NCBI GenBank assembly: GCA_963747005.1
Contig: CAVVDT010000015.1
Location: 62,001 to 126,000, forward strand
Reading direction: 5' to 3'
Source: CAVVDT01 sp963747005
GTDB taxonomy: Bacteria > Pseudomonadota > Alphaproteobacteria > Rhizobiales > Aestuariivirgaceae
Length of the DNA: 64,000 bases
The first letter of the stretch is position 1, and each line of letters begins with the position of its first letter. The notes below the pieces were generated by a model. The model did no database searches. It saw only the letters and a list, made by a program, of their open reading frames with translations, and was not told where the DNA came from. Below, piece after piece: positions 25,798 to 36,207 of this stretch. The position numbers and the translations under genes were made by a program.

Positions 25798-28005
25798 TCA
25801 AGCCGCCTTGGCCGGCGCGAAGCGACGATAGAAGCTGTCGCCGGTCTTCGCCATGTCGGCCACCAGTTTCGAGGGCTTGTAGCGCTCGCCGTATTTCTTC
25901 CGGTAGGCCTTGCATCTGGCGGTGAAGGCCGCCGCCCCCATGCTGTCGATCCAGGAGAGCGGCCCGCCGGTATAGGGCGCAAAGCCGAAGCCGAGGATTG
26001 CCCCCACATCGGCCTCGCGCACATCGGTGAGGACATGTTCCTCGAAACACCGCGCCGTCTCCAGCGCCTGCATGACGAGCAGCCGCTCCCTGATTTCGGC
26101 CACGTCGAAGTCATCGGCGGACCTGGGCGGACAGATTTCGGCGAGGCCCGGCCACAGGTGCTTCTTCGCCCCCTCGGGGTAGTCGTAAAACCCCTTGGCG
26201 TTCTTGCGCCCGAGGCGGCCGCGCCGGGCGACCATTTCCTCCAGCATGTCGTCGATGGGTCCGCTGACATATTTGCCGCCCAAGTCGGCCCTGGTGGCTT
26301 GCATGATCTTGTAGGAAAGATCGAGCGCCACCTCGTCGTTGAGCGACAACGGCCCGACCGGCATGCCGGCCATCCTGCCGGCGTTCTCGATCAATGCCGC
26401 CGGCACGCCTTCCTTCAGCATGTGGTGGCCCTCGGCGATATAGGTCGAGACGACGCGCGAGGTGTAAAAGCCGCGTGAGTCGTTGACCACGATGGGCGTC
26501 TTCCTGATCTGGCGCACGAAGTCGAGCGCCCGCGCCAGCGCTTGATCGCCAGTCTTCTTGCCGAGGATGATCTCGACCAGTTGCATCTTGTGGACGGGGG
26601 AAAAGAAGTGGATGCCGATGAAATCCTTCGGCCGCTTCACCACCTGCGCCAGCCCGCTGATCGGCAGGGTCGAGGTGTTGGACGAAAGGATGGCGCCTTT
26701 GGCCAGTTGCGCTTCGGCCTTGGGCAGGAGATCGCCCTTGAGCTCGCGGTTCTCGAACACCGCCTCGATGACAAGATCGGTGCCGGCGAAATCGGCCACA
26801 TCGGCGCTGGGCGTGATGCGGGCGAGGATCTGTTGCTTGTCCGCCTCGCTCGCCCGGCCCCTGGCGATGTCGCGGTCCATCAGCCCGGCCGAATGGGCCT
26901 TGCCCTTGTCGGCGCTTTCCATGTCGCGGTCGACCAGCACCACTTCGATGCCGGCCCTGGCCGCCACGTGGGCGATGCCGGCCCCCATGAAGCCGGCGCC
27001 GAGGACGCCGAGCTTTTTCACGAGCGCCGCCGGTTGATCGGGCGGGCGGCGGGCACCCTTGGCGAGGTCCTGCATGGATAAAAACAGCGAGCGGATCATG
27101 TTGGCGGCCTGCGGCCCGCGCACCAGCGAGGTGAAATAGCGCGCCTCGATGGCGAGGCCGGCATCGATCGATTTTACCGACAGGCCTTCATAGACGCATT
27201 TGAGGATGGCGCGCTGGGCATCGTAGTTGTCGAAGCTCTGCTTGCGGTAGAGGGCGTTGGCGACCGGCCATAGCATCATGCCCTGGGCAGAGAAGGGGAC
27301 ACCGCCCGGCTGGCGGAAGCCCTTGACGTCCCAGGGCTGTTCCGCCCTGCCGCCGCCGGCGATCCACGCTCTGGCCTTGTCCACCACTTCGGAGGCCGGC
27401 GCAACCGCGTGGATGGCGCCGAGCTTCAGGGCTTCGCCAGCCCCCATGTGCTTGCCGTCCAGCATGCGCTTGACGGCTTCCTCGGCGCCGATGAGGCGCG
27501 GCAGGCGCTGGGTGCCGCCGGCCCCCGGCAACAGGCCGACGCGCGATTCCGGCAGGCCGAGCTTGGTCTCCGCCGCGTCCGAAGCGACGCGGTAATGGCA
27601 GGCGAGCGCGATCTCGAAGCCGCCACCCAGGGCGGTGCCGGGAAGCGCCGCCGCAAAGGGCTTGCCGGATGTTTCCATGCGCCTCAGGATGCGCGGCAGG
27701 CGGGTCATGTCGACCATCAGTTCGCCCGTCGCCGTCTCGTCGCCGGCTTCAGCACGGCGCGATGCGTAGCGCTTGGCCGCTGCCTCCAGCATGGCGAGGT
27801 CGGCGCCGGCGCAGAAGGCGGATTTGCCCGAAGTGAGGATGACACCGCGGATGGCATCGTTGCCGGCGGCTTCGGCGACGATGGCCTCCAGATCGTCCAT
27901 GACGGCCTGATCGATGACGTTCATCGAGCGCCCGGCCATGTCCCAGGTGGCAACCGCGATGCCGTCGGCGCCGATGTCGAAGCGGAAGTGGGTGAGGGGC
28001 TGCAT
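25798..28005 (-). CDS. Fatty-acid oxidation multifunctional protein (FadB/FadJ type)
   Basis: A 735-residue fusion. The N-terminal crotonase domain (residues 1-190) hydrates enoyl-CoA, with GTALGGGFEIALACHYR and LPESRVGLLPGAGGTQRL. A 3-hydroxyacyl-CoA dehydrogenase with a Rossmann NAD site (LGVLGAGFMGAGIAHVAA, about residue 325) follows, then its C-terminal helical domains. ATG 28005 (MQPLTHFRFDI) is preferred over the longer upstream frame, which runs into the thiolase. It begins 5 bp after the thiolase stop, so both act in one beta-oxidation operon. Confidence 0.94.
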   Translation of the reverse strand: MQPLTHFRFDIGADGIAVATWDMAGRSMNVIDQAVMDDLEAIVAEAAGNDAIRGVILTSGKSAFCAGADLAMLEAAAKRYASRRAEAGDETATGELMVDMTRLPRILRRMETSGKPFAAALPGTALGGGFEIALACHYRVASDAAETKLGLPESRVGLLPGAGGTQRLPRLIGAEEAVKRMLDGKHMGAGEALKLGAIHAVAPASEVVDKARAWIAGGGRAEQPWDVKGFRQPGGVPFSAQGMMLWPVANALYRKQSFDNYDAQRAILKCVYEGLSVKSIDAGLAIEARYFTSLVRGPQAANMIRSLFLSMQDLAKGARRPPDQPAALVKKLGVLGAGFMGAGIAHVAARAGIEVVLVDRDMESADKGKAHSAGLMDRDIARGRASEADKQQILARITPSADVADFAGTDLVIEAVFENRELKGDLLPKAEAQLAKGAILSSNTSTLPISGLAQVVKRPKDFIGIHFFSPVHKMQLVEIILGKKTGDQALARALDFVRQIRKTPIVVNDSRGFYTSRVVSTYIAEGHHMLKEGVPAALIENAGRMAGMPVGPLSLNDEVALDLSYKIMQATRADLGGKYVSGPIDDMLEEMVARRGRLGRKNAKGFYDYPEGAKKHLWPGLAEICPPRSADDFDVAEIRERLLVMQALETARCFEEHVLTDVREADVGAILGFGFAPYTGGPLSWIDSMGAAAFTARCKAYRKKYGERYKPSKLVADMAKTGDSFYRRFAPAKAA

Positions 28006-28010
28006 GGGTG

Positions 28011-29219
<1,209 letters not shown>

Positions 29220-29248
29220 CGTGGCCTCCTTGAAGGGTCCTGAGGGAA

Positions 29249-30406
29249 TTACAGCGTCCGCGCGATCAGCATCTTCATGATCTCGTTGGTGCCGCCGTAG
29301 ATGCGTTCCACCCGCGCGTCGCGGTACATGCGGGCAATGGGATATTCGTTCATGAAGCCGTAGCCGCCATGCAATTGCAGGCAGCGGTCGATGATCCTGC
29401 ATTGCAGATCGGTCAGCCAGTATTTGGCCATCGAGGCCGTCGAGGTGTCGAGTTCGCCTTTCAGGTGCTGCTCGATGCAGTGATCGACGAACACCCGGCC
29501 GATGGCCGCCTCGGTCTTGCATTCCGCCAGTTCGAACTGGGTGTTCTGGAACTCGATGATCGCCTTGCCGAAGGCCTTGCGCTGCTTCACGTAGTCGACG
29601 GTCACCTCCAGCGCCCGCTCGGCCCGCGAGGCGGCATAGATGGCGATCAAAAGGCGCTCCTGCGGCAGTTGCTGCATGAGCTGCACAAAACCCTGGTTTT
29701 CTTCCGATCCGACCAGCGCCGATGCCGGCACCTGCACATCATCGAAGAACAGTTCCGAGGTATCGTTGGACTTGAGGCCGATCTTGGAGAGGTTGCGGCC
29801 GCGCCGGAAGCCTTCCACCTCGTCGGTCTCCACCGCGAACAGCGATGTGCCCTTGGCGCCGGCCGAAGGGTCGGTCTTGGTGACCACGACGATGAAGTTG
29901 GCCAGCTGGCCGTTGGTGATGAAGGTCTTGGAACCGTTGATGCGATAATGGTTGCCGTCGCGCCGGGCGGTAGTCCTCACCCCTTGCAGGTCGGAACCCG
30001 CTCCCGGCTCGGTCATGGCGATGGCGCCGATATATTCGCCCGATACGAGCTTGGGCAGCCAGCGCTGCTTTTGCTCCTCGGAGCCGTAATGGATGATGTA
30101 GGGAATGACGATGGCGTTGTGCAGCGGCCCGCCCCAGCCATCGACGCCGGCCCGGTTGGCCTCAAGCGTTATGACCGCATCATGGGCGAAGGTGCCGCCG
30201 ATGCCGCCATAGGCTTCAGGCACTTCGGCACCCAGCAGGCCGGCGGCACCGGCCTTTTCCCACACCTCGCGGTCGAACTTGCCCTGTTCCTCGAAGCGCT
30301 CGTAGTGTGGCACACATTCCTCGGCGAAGAACCGGCGGGCCGTGTCGGCGACCATTTCCAGTTCATCGTCCATCCACCGGGGACGGGCAAGTCCAAGAAC
30401 CGACAT
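29249..30406 (-). CDS. Acyl-CoA dehydrogenase
   Basis: FAD enzyme for the first beta-oxidation step; 385 residues. It has the FAD/substrate segment AMTEPGAGSDLQG, a KTFITNG loop, and the catalytic glutamate in YGGTNEIMKM near the C-terminus. The start is ATG 30406 (MSVLGLARPRWMDDE); the longer frame upstream runs through the inserted repeat element and was discarded. Chain-length preference cannot be read from the sequence. Confidence 0.94.
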   Translation of the reverse strand: MSVLGLARPRWMDDELEMVADTARRFFAEECVPHYERFEEQGKFDREVWEKAGAAGLLGAEVPEAYGGIGGTFAHDAVITLEANRAGVDGWGGPLHNAIVIPYIIHYGSEEQKQRWLPKLVSGEYIGAIAMTEPGAGSDLQGVRTTARRDGNHYRINGSKTFITNGQLANFIVVVTKTDPSAGAKGTSLFAVETDEVEGFRRGRNLSKIGLKSNDTSELFFDDVQVPASALVGSEENQGFVQLMQQLPQERLLIAIYAASRAERALEVTVDYVKQRKAFGKAIIEFQNTQFELAECKTEAAIGRVFVDHCIEQHLKGELDTSTASMAKYWLTDLQCRIIDRCLQLHGGYGFMNEYPIARMYRDARVERIYGGTNEIMKMLIARTL

Positions 30407-30493
30407 GGGGGTCAATCTCCTGAAATGCGCAACGCACAGCATGACACCATGACAGGCGTGCCACGAGATTAGACGCTTCCAGGCCGGTTGGTA

Positions 30494-30758
30494 ATACCGG
30501 ATCTCGGTAATAGCGACCCATTTCACCGGAGCGATTTTTCCCGCTGGGGAGGCGCGTGTCGCGCGGTGGTACGCGTACCACAAGCGGCGCGCAACGCTGC
30601 CGGCGGGGAAAAGCACCCGGCCCTTCGGGTGGGCCATAGCGGCCCATCGGGTGCGTTGCGGCACTTGCCCGATACATTGTATCGCGCCGCGCGCCGCGCC
30701 TACCCGAATGCGCCGCTATGAACCCATGAAATGGATCGCTATTACCGAGATCCGGTAT
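30494..30758. mobile_element. MITE-like element with 32-bp terminal inverted repeats
   Basis: The left end (30494-30525) and right end (30727-30758) are inverted repeats matching at 31 of 32 positions. The ends read TA-CCGG...CCGG-TA, so a 259-bp element (30497-30755) flanked by a TA duplication fits an IS630/Tc1-type origin. There is no transposase. Inside are two perfect palindromes, GTGGTACGCGTACCAC (30566-30581) and CGATACA-T-TGTATCG (30670-30684). It occupies most of the 380-bp gap between the MerR regulator and the acyl-CoA dehydrogenase. Confidence 0.82.
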
Positions 30759-30786
30759 AGGTGAGAAGGTGCGTTCGGGGCGCGCT

Positions 30787-31209
30787 TCAGGCGGCGCCAG
30801 CGAGACGCTCCTTGAGCATGCCGTCGACAATGTCGCAGGTTCGTTCCAGATCGACGATCGCCTCTTCGACCTCGACGCGCTGGTGGCGCAGGGCTTCCAG
30901 GCGTTCGCGCATCTTGGCCGATGCGACCTTGAGCTGGGTAAGCTGGCCATCGCGCAGATTGTAGAGATCGAGCATCTCCTTGATCTCTTCCAGCGCGAAG
31001 CCGACCCGCTTGCCGCGCAGGATCAGCTGCAGGCGCGCGCGGTCGCGATAATTGAAGATACGGGTCCAGCCGCGCCGTGCCGGTGCGAGAAGGCCCTTCT
31101 GTTCATAAAAGCGCAGGGTGCGCGGGGTTACGTCGAACTCCCGGCACAACTCTGTGATGGAGAAGGTCTTGTCGCGACCCAGCCCCTTCTTGATGGTTGC
31201 TGTCATCAT
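30787..31209 (-). CDS. MerR-family regulator of the beta-oxidation operon
   Basis: A 140-residue regulator. The N-terminal winged helix (FSITELCREFDVTPRTLRFY, then EQKGLLAPARRG) is followed by a long dimerisation coiled coil (residues 85-130). There are no C-terminal metal-binding cysteines, as in LiuR-type regulators that respond to acyl-CoA metabolism. It is transcribed in the same direction as, and upstream of, the dehydrogenase, thiolase and FadB-type genes, so local control of that operon is likely. The assignment to LiuR is by context. Confidence 0.85.
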   Translation of the reverse strand: MMTATIKKGLGRDKTFSITELCREFDVTPRTLRFYEQKGLLAPARRGWTRIFNYRDRARLQLILRGKRVGFALEEIKEMLDLYNLRDGQLTQLKVASAKMRERLEALRHQRVEVEEAIVDLERTCDIVDGMLKERLAGAA

Positions 31210-31349
31210 GAGTCCTCAATGGCTTACCGCCCGTCAGGCGGAAGTTTCATAATCTCCTTACTGACCATCAGGTCAACACGCATAAGGCCGGGTGCGACTG
31301 AATCGCTCACTTGGCGGCCATGCCCGCCGACGCTCCGGTTTCGCGGCGC

Positions 31350-31365
31350 TTAACCGAATATTTAC
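31350..31365 (+). promoter_or_regulatory. Near-consensus CtrA box ahead of the PodJ-like gene
   Basis: TTAA-N7-TTTAC at 31350-31365 differs from the CtrA consensus TTAA-N7-TTAAC at one position; a further GTTAAC lies at 31373-31378. It is about 120 bp upstream of the start. Cell-cycle control of podJ is known in Caulobacter, so the location is sensible. Confidence 0.4.
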
Positions 31366-31470
31366 CAAAGCCGTTAACCTTTCAGAGTGTGGTGAAGGTT
31401 CGTCCGCCGATTGAGTCGGGGGAGTTGGGGTCGGACCGGAGGCGGCAACGATCAACAGAAGAGAGCTGCA

Positions 31471-34400
31471 ATGAAGCCGGGCATTCCGTGGAGCGTTAAG
31501 GGGATCGAAGCTGAGGCCCGCGAGGCGGCGAAGTTCGCAGCGCGGCGCTCCGGCATGACGCTGGGGGAATGGCTCAATTCCATGATCCTCGAGCAGGCCG
31601 AAGGCAATGACGATCTCGACCGCCACTATGGCCGCCGCCGCCCGGTGGCTCAGTCCCGGCACGGACTGGGTGATGCCGACGACCTGCGCGCGCGCCTCGA
31701 TGCCCTGGCCGAACAATTGTCGTCGCTGAATGTCCGCGACCAGGACACCGCCACCGGCCGCTATCTCTCGCGCTCCATCCAGGACCCCGAGGCCGACCCG
31801 GCGCTCAAGTCGGTGATGCGCCGCCTCGACAACAACGAAATCCAGTTCACCGATGCCATCGACAAGGTCTCCGATCGCCTCGACCAGTTGGCCGGCCAGC
31901 TGGAAGAGCCGCGCGAGCCCGTCGTCGATGAACGTGTCGACGACCTCCTGACGCGCATGGACGCCAACGAGCAGCAGACGTCCCGCGCCATCGACCGCAT
32001 GGGCGAGGAACTGGGCAATCTGGCCCGGCAGGTCTCCAAGCTGCCGGATATGAAGGCGTTCGAGCGGCCCGAGGACGTGCCGGGCTTTTCCTCGCTGGAG
32101 ACTGCGCTGCGCAATGTCGTCGACCACATCGAGGTCTCCGACAAGCGCACCCGCGACACGCTTAAAGGTTTGCAGGAGCGCATCGCCGCCACCCAGAAGA
32201 CCGCCGAGACCGCCAGACCGTCCCCCGACCAGACGGCGGCGCTCGATCGCCTGGAGCGCCAGCTCGCGACGCTTGCCGAACGGATGGAAAGCCAGGAAGG
32301 GCGTGGCGTCAAAGCCGTCAAGGCGCTGGTGGATGAGAAGTTCTCGCGCCTCAGCGAACAGGTGAGCACCGTCTCCCATAGCGCCGACAGCCTCCTCGCC
32401 AAGGCCGAGACGGCGGCCAGCCGGCAGGCCGAGCGCCAGGTGCGCGAAGCCGAGCAGCGTCTCAAGGCGATGATCTCCGAGGCCACCGCCAAGGCGGTGC
32501 GCCGCGACGACGGCATCGAAGTGGGCCGCCTCAAGGCCGATATCGAAGGCCTGGGCCGCCGCATGGAGGCGCTCACGTCCGAAAAGGCTTCCGAACACGA
32601 GGTGCGCTCGCTCAAGGCGGCGCTGGAAGAGGTGAACAATACCGTTGCCCGTGGCCCCGACATGGCCCCGTTCACTGAATTCGAACAGCGCATCGAGGCC
32701 CTGTCTGGCGAACTGAACGCCCGCTCCGGCGGGAGCGAGATGGACAATCACCTGTCGGCGCTGACCCAGCGCATCGACGAGCTTGACGGTGCGGTGCGCG
32801 CCATGGCTGATCCCGCATCCGGCGACGGGTCGGATGTGGCCAGCCTCAAGGAGCACATCGCCGCCGTCGACGAGCGCCTCAGTGCCACCGAACAGCAGCT
32901 CGGCCACCTGGAAGCCATCGAGAAGTCCATATCGCAACTGTTCGCGGCGGTGGAGCACAACAAGTCCTCCACCGAGGAGATCGCCGAAGCCACGGCGCGC
33001 CGGGTCGCCGATGAAATGGTTGCGCGCGGTGGCGCACCGACGGGCACCAGCACCGAGACGGCCGCTGCCATCGAAGCACTGCAGCAGGGTCTGAGCGCCG
33101 TCAAGGCCAGCGCCGAGACCGCCGATGCGCGCAATCACGAGACCCTGGAAGCGGTTCACGAGACCCTCGAGCAGATCATCACCAAGCTCGGCGAACTCGA
33201 ATCATGGCACACCGCGACCGCCGCCTCGGTGGCCAGGGACGCCGCCGACGAGCGGGCCCGCCCGCAGGCAGCCACGCCGCCCGCCGGCGACGATACGCTG
33301 GCCGATATCGTCGAGCCCGACGAGAGCGAGGACGAGGCCACGTCGTGGGATGCAATGATGCCCGATCTGGGCAGCGACACCGCACCCGCCGCCGATCACG
33401 GATCGGATGACGACGACACCATCATGGCAAGCCTGCCGCCCGTCATGGAGGCGGCCGACGCTGAAGCCGTTGCCGATAGCGACAACGACGGGCGCCTCGA
33501 GCCTTCGCTGCTGGCGGATGAAACCGGCGATGCAGCGCCCCCGGCACACGAGGACTTCATTGCCGCGGCCCGCCGCGCCGCCCAGTCGGCCGCCCCGCGC
33601 TCGGGCCTGGCGAGCGTCGGTGTCTTCAACCTGTTCGCACGCAAGAAGCCTGCAACAAGCCAGCCCGCCGCCGTTCCTGCTGGCGCGAAAGCCACCGGGC
33701 CGAAGCCGAAGTCGCGTTTGTCGATGGCCTTGCTGAAGCGCAAGGCCAAGGCCGACGATGCGGCACCAAAGGCGGCCGCCGACACGCCGCCCGCAACGCC
33801 CGAGGAGGCTGCTGCCCGGCGCAAGCGTCTCATCCTGGTGGCCGCCGTGCTGCTGGCCGCCGCCGCTGCCTACAGCCTCAATGCCCAGCGCGCTGCCGCA
33901 CCGAACGCACCGGCGGCGCAGAAAGTGGGCGTCGTGACGCCGCCGTCGGCGCTCGAACCGCTGGTCGCGCGCATCGATACCAAGACGACCGAAGCGCCGG
34001 TCAGGTCGGTCGAGGTGGCTGAACAGCCGGTGAATGTCGACACCGTCACCACCGCGTCGATTACACCGCCAACCCTCGTCCGCTCGACGACAAGGGCCAA
34101 CGATCTGGGCACCAGCCTCAACGCACTCGCCAAGGACCAGGCCGCCACGCAGCCGCTGGGCGATGCCGCCGGCCTGCCGGATGCCATCGGCACCGCGGCG
34201 CTGCGCTCGGCCGCCCTTGCCGGCAACGCCAATGCCCAGTTCGTCGTCGCCAGCCGCTATCTGGAAGGCAAGGTCGTCCCCGTCGACGCCAGGGCGGCGG
34301 TCCGGTGGTATCGGAAGGCTGCCGTGCAGAACCTCGCCAACGCCCAGTACCGCCTCGCCACGCTGTTCGAGCGCGGCCTTGGCGTGTCGCAGGATCCGGC

Positions 34401-35037
34401 CGCGGCCCGCATGTGGTACGAGCGCGCCGCCAATGCCGGCAACGTCAAGGCCATGCACAATCTCGCTGTCCTCCTGTCCGACAACACCAAGGGCAAGGCC
34501 GACTATCCCGCCGCCGCCCGCTGGTTTGCCGCCGCCGCCGCCTACGGCCTCAAGGACAGCCAGTTCAATCTCGCCGTGCTGAACGAACGCGGCCTCGGGC
34601 TTACTGCCGACCGTGCGGCGGCCTTCCGGCTCTATTCCCTGGCGGCCCTGCAGGGCGACAGCGATGCCGCGGCGCGCGCCAAGACGTTGCGCAATTACCT
34701 TTCATCGGCCGAACTGAAGACCATCGATGCCGAGGTGCAGGCCTGGAAGCCCAAAAAGCTCGATCGCCTGGCCAATTTCGTCGCCATCGACAACGACGCC
34801 TGGAAGGTCGAGGTCGCCAAGCAGCTTCCGCCCTCCCCGAATCTGACAGGGGCGCAACTGATTTCGCGCACGCAGGAACTCCTGGGCAAGCTCGGCTTCG
34901 ATATCGGCAGCCCCGACGGTGTCATGGGATCGCGCACCGCCAATGCCGTGCGGATGTTCCAGGTGAAGAACGGCCTCCAGGTGAACGGCATGGTCTCCAA
35001 CGACCTGTTGCGCCACCTGATGGCGCAAACCGGCTGA
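31471..35037 (+). CDS. PodJ-like polarity protein with SEL1 repeats and peptidoglycan-binding domain
   Basis: A 1188-residue protein. The conserved N-terminus (MKPGIPWSVKGIEAEAREAA, then GMTLGEWLN) is followed by a long coiled-coil region (to about residue 600), an acidic linker, and one membrane helix (about 786-803, ILVAAVLLAAAAAYSL). The periplasmic part has SEL1/TPR-like repeats (about 907-1075, e.g. AVRWYRKAAVQNLANAQYRL) and a C-terminal peptidoglycan-binding domain (about 1127-1187). In Caulobacter and rhizobia PodJ organises the new or growing pole. ATG 31471 is chosen from the conserved N-terminus. Confidence 0.85.
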   Translation: MKPGIPWSVKGIEAEAREAAKFAARRSGMTLGEWLNSMILEQAEGNDDLDRHYGRRRPVAQSRHGLGDADDLRARLDALAEQLSSLNVRDQDTATGRYLSRSIQDPEADPALKSVMRRLDNNEIQFTDAIDKVSDRLDQLAGQLEEPREPVVDERVDDLLTRMDANEQQTSRAIDRMGEELGNLARQVSKLPDMKAFERPEDVPGFSSLETALRNVVDHIEVSDKRTRDTLKGLQERIAATQKTAETARPSPDQTAALDRLERQLATLAERMESQEGRGVKAVKALVDEKFSRLSEQVSTVSHSADSLLAKAETAASRQAERQVREAEQRLKAMISEATAKAVRRDDGIEVGRLKADIEGLGRRMEALTSEKASEHEVRSLKAALEEVNNTVARGPDMAPFTEFEQRIEALSGELNARSGGSEMDNHLSALTQRIDELDGAVRAMADPASGDGSDVASLKEHIAAVDERLSATEQQLGHLEAIEKSISQLFAAVEHNKSSTEEIAEATARRVADEMVARGGAPTGTSTETAAAIEALQQGLSAVKASAETADARNHETLEAVHETLEQIITKLGELESWHTATAASVARDAADERARPQAATPPAGDDTLADIVEPDESEDEATSWDAMMPDLGSDTAPAADHGSDDDDTIMASLPPVMEAADAEAVADSDNDGRLEPSLLADETGDAAPPAHEDFIAAARRAAQSAAPRSGLASVGVFNLFARKKPATSQPAAVPAGAKATGPKPKSRLSMALLKRKAKADDAAPKAAADTPPATPEEAAARRKRLILVAAVLLAAAAAYSLNAQRAAAPNAPAAQKVGVVTPPSALEPLVARIDTKTTEAPVRSVEVAEQPVNVDTVTTASITPPTLVRSTTRANDLGTSLNALAKDQAATQPLGDAAGLPDAIGTAALRSAALAGNANAQFVVASRYLEGKVVPVDARAAVRWYRKAAVQNLANAQYRLATLFERGLGVSQDPAAARMWYERAANAGNVKAMHNLAVLLSDNTKGKADYPAAARWFAAAAAYGLKDSQFNLAVLNERGLGLTADRAAAFRLYSLAALQGDSDAAARAKTLRNYLSSAELKTIDAEVQAWKPKKLDRLANFVAIDNDAWKVEVAKQLPPSPNLTGAQLISRTQELLGKLGFDIGSPDGVMGSRTANAVRMFQVKNGLQVNGMVSNDLLRHLMAQTG

Positions 35038-35055
35038 TATCAGCCGCTCAAACCC

Positions 35056-35709
35056 TCACCCGGCCAGAAGCTGCTCGCCGTCGATGCGGCTGGCGGCGAT
35101 CACCGCCTGGGTGCGGCTGTCCACGTGCAGCTTTTGCAGGATGGCCGAGACGTGCGCCTTGACGGTGGCCTCCGACACCGATAGCTGGTAGGCGATCTGC
35201 TTGTTGAGCAGACCCTCGCGCAGCATCATCAAGACCCGCACCTGCTGCGGCGTCAGGCTGGCGAGGCGCTGGACCAGTTCGTCCATCTCGCTGTCGTCAT
35301 GGCCTTCGAGGTCGAGGCCGCCGGGCACCCACATATCGCCGTCCAGCACCGTCCTCAGCGCCAGCCCCATCTCGTTGGCATCGGCCGACTTCGGCACGAA
35401 GCCGGAAGCACCCAGGTCGATCGCCCGGCGGATCACCTGCGGCTCGTCACGGGCCGAGACCACCACCACCGGTATTTGCGGGAACTGCGCCCTCAGATAG
35501 ACCAGCCCCGAAAACCCCTGGGTGCCCGGCATCTTGAGGTCGAGCAGCACCAGATCGATGCCCGGATCCTGCTCGATCGTCGCCACCACGTCGCCGAACG
35601 TGCCGGCCTCGGCGATGGTCAGGCGGTCGAAGATGCGTTCCAGAGTCTGCTTCAGCGCCCCCCGGAACAGGGGATGATCGTCGGCAACCACAAACCGGTG
35701 ACCTGTCAT
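35056..35709 (-). CDS. NarL/FixJ-type response regulator
   Basis: 217 residues. The receiver domain has the acidic pair in VVADDHPLF, the phospho-acceptor Asp in LVLLDLKMPG and the conserved Lys in FVPKSAD; a LuxR-type helix-turn-helix follows (LTPQQVRVLMMLREGLLNKQ, then VSEATVKAHVSAILQKL). No sensor kinase lies nearby, so its signal is unknown. It converges with the PodJ-like gene with 18 bp between their ends. Confidence 0.92.
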   Translation of the reverse strand: MTGHRFVVADDHPLFRGALKQTLERIFDRLTIAEAGTFGDVVATIEQDPGIDLVLLDLKMPGTQGFSGLVYLRAQFPQIPVVVVSARDEPQVIRRAIDLGASGFVPKSADANEMGLALRTVLDGDMWVPGGLDLEGHDDSEMDELVQRLASLTPQQVRVLMMLREGLLNKQIAYQLSVSEATVKAHVSAILQKLHVDSRTQAVIAASRIDGEQLLAG

Positions 35710-35999
35710 CGACCCCGTTTCCTCACCCCCGGGGCTGGCGTTGCTTGTCCGCGTATCCTCTCCAGCCCTCGGGACGGAAGGTTAAACCCCCGGTCCCGCT
35801 TCGCCAAGCCCCTTCGCCCAGGCCTCCAGCCATGCGACCATCGCATGTCTGAACTGCCGGGATTTCGCTTGTAAATGACGATGGTGCGGTGCATATAGGC
35901 GTCATGTTGCACTGCAGCGTGAACACCAGTGTTTTTGCCTTTCAGCCCATCGGGAGGGCCGGCCGGTTTCATGCTGTTCCATCCAGCGGGAGAACGACA

Positions 36000-36119
36000 A
36001 TGCTGTTCGTCAATGCCATGCGCGATTTCGCCGACGGTCTGGTCCGTGGTTTTGGCCTCTATCTCTCCGAGCGCGATAATGCATCCCTCGGTCGGACCAT
36101 CGCGGGCAAGCGCAGCTAA
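36000..36119 (+). CDS. Small protein, 39 residues
   Basis: A short frame, MLFVNAMRDFADGLVRGFGL followed by YLSERDNASLGRTIAGKRS, with GGGAGAACGAC ahead of the ATG. It could be a real amphipathic small protein; the frame continues open upstream, so evidence is limited to the ribosome-binding site and composition. The 290 bp before it (35710-35999) hold no other feature I can name. Confidence 0.4.
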   Translation: MLFVNAMRDFADGLVRGFGLYLSERDNASLGRTIAGKRS

Positions 36120-36207
36120 GCGCCAAACCGCCTTGCCCCTCGAAGATTACACCTCCAAGGGCCGCCGGGATTCCGCAAGGAACCGGTGGTCCTGATCGTC
36201 TGAACGT

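Noticed and set aside
25119..26270. Long minus-strand open frames with repeated SSTGMT / PWLDHG peptides over the repeat array
   Set aside because: They are translations of the palindromic repeats and overlap the true FadB-type gene in another frame.
30488..30721. Open frame inside the MITE-like element
   Set aside because: It starts in the terminal inverted repeat and reads palindromes; no transposase resemblance.
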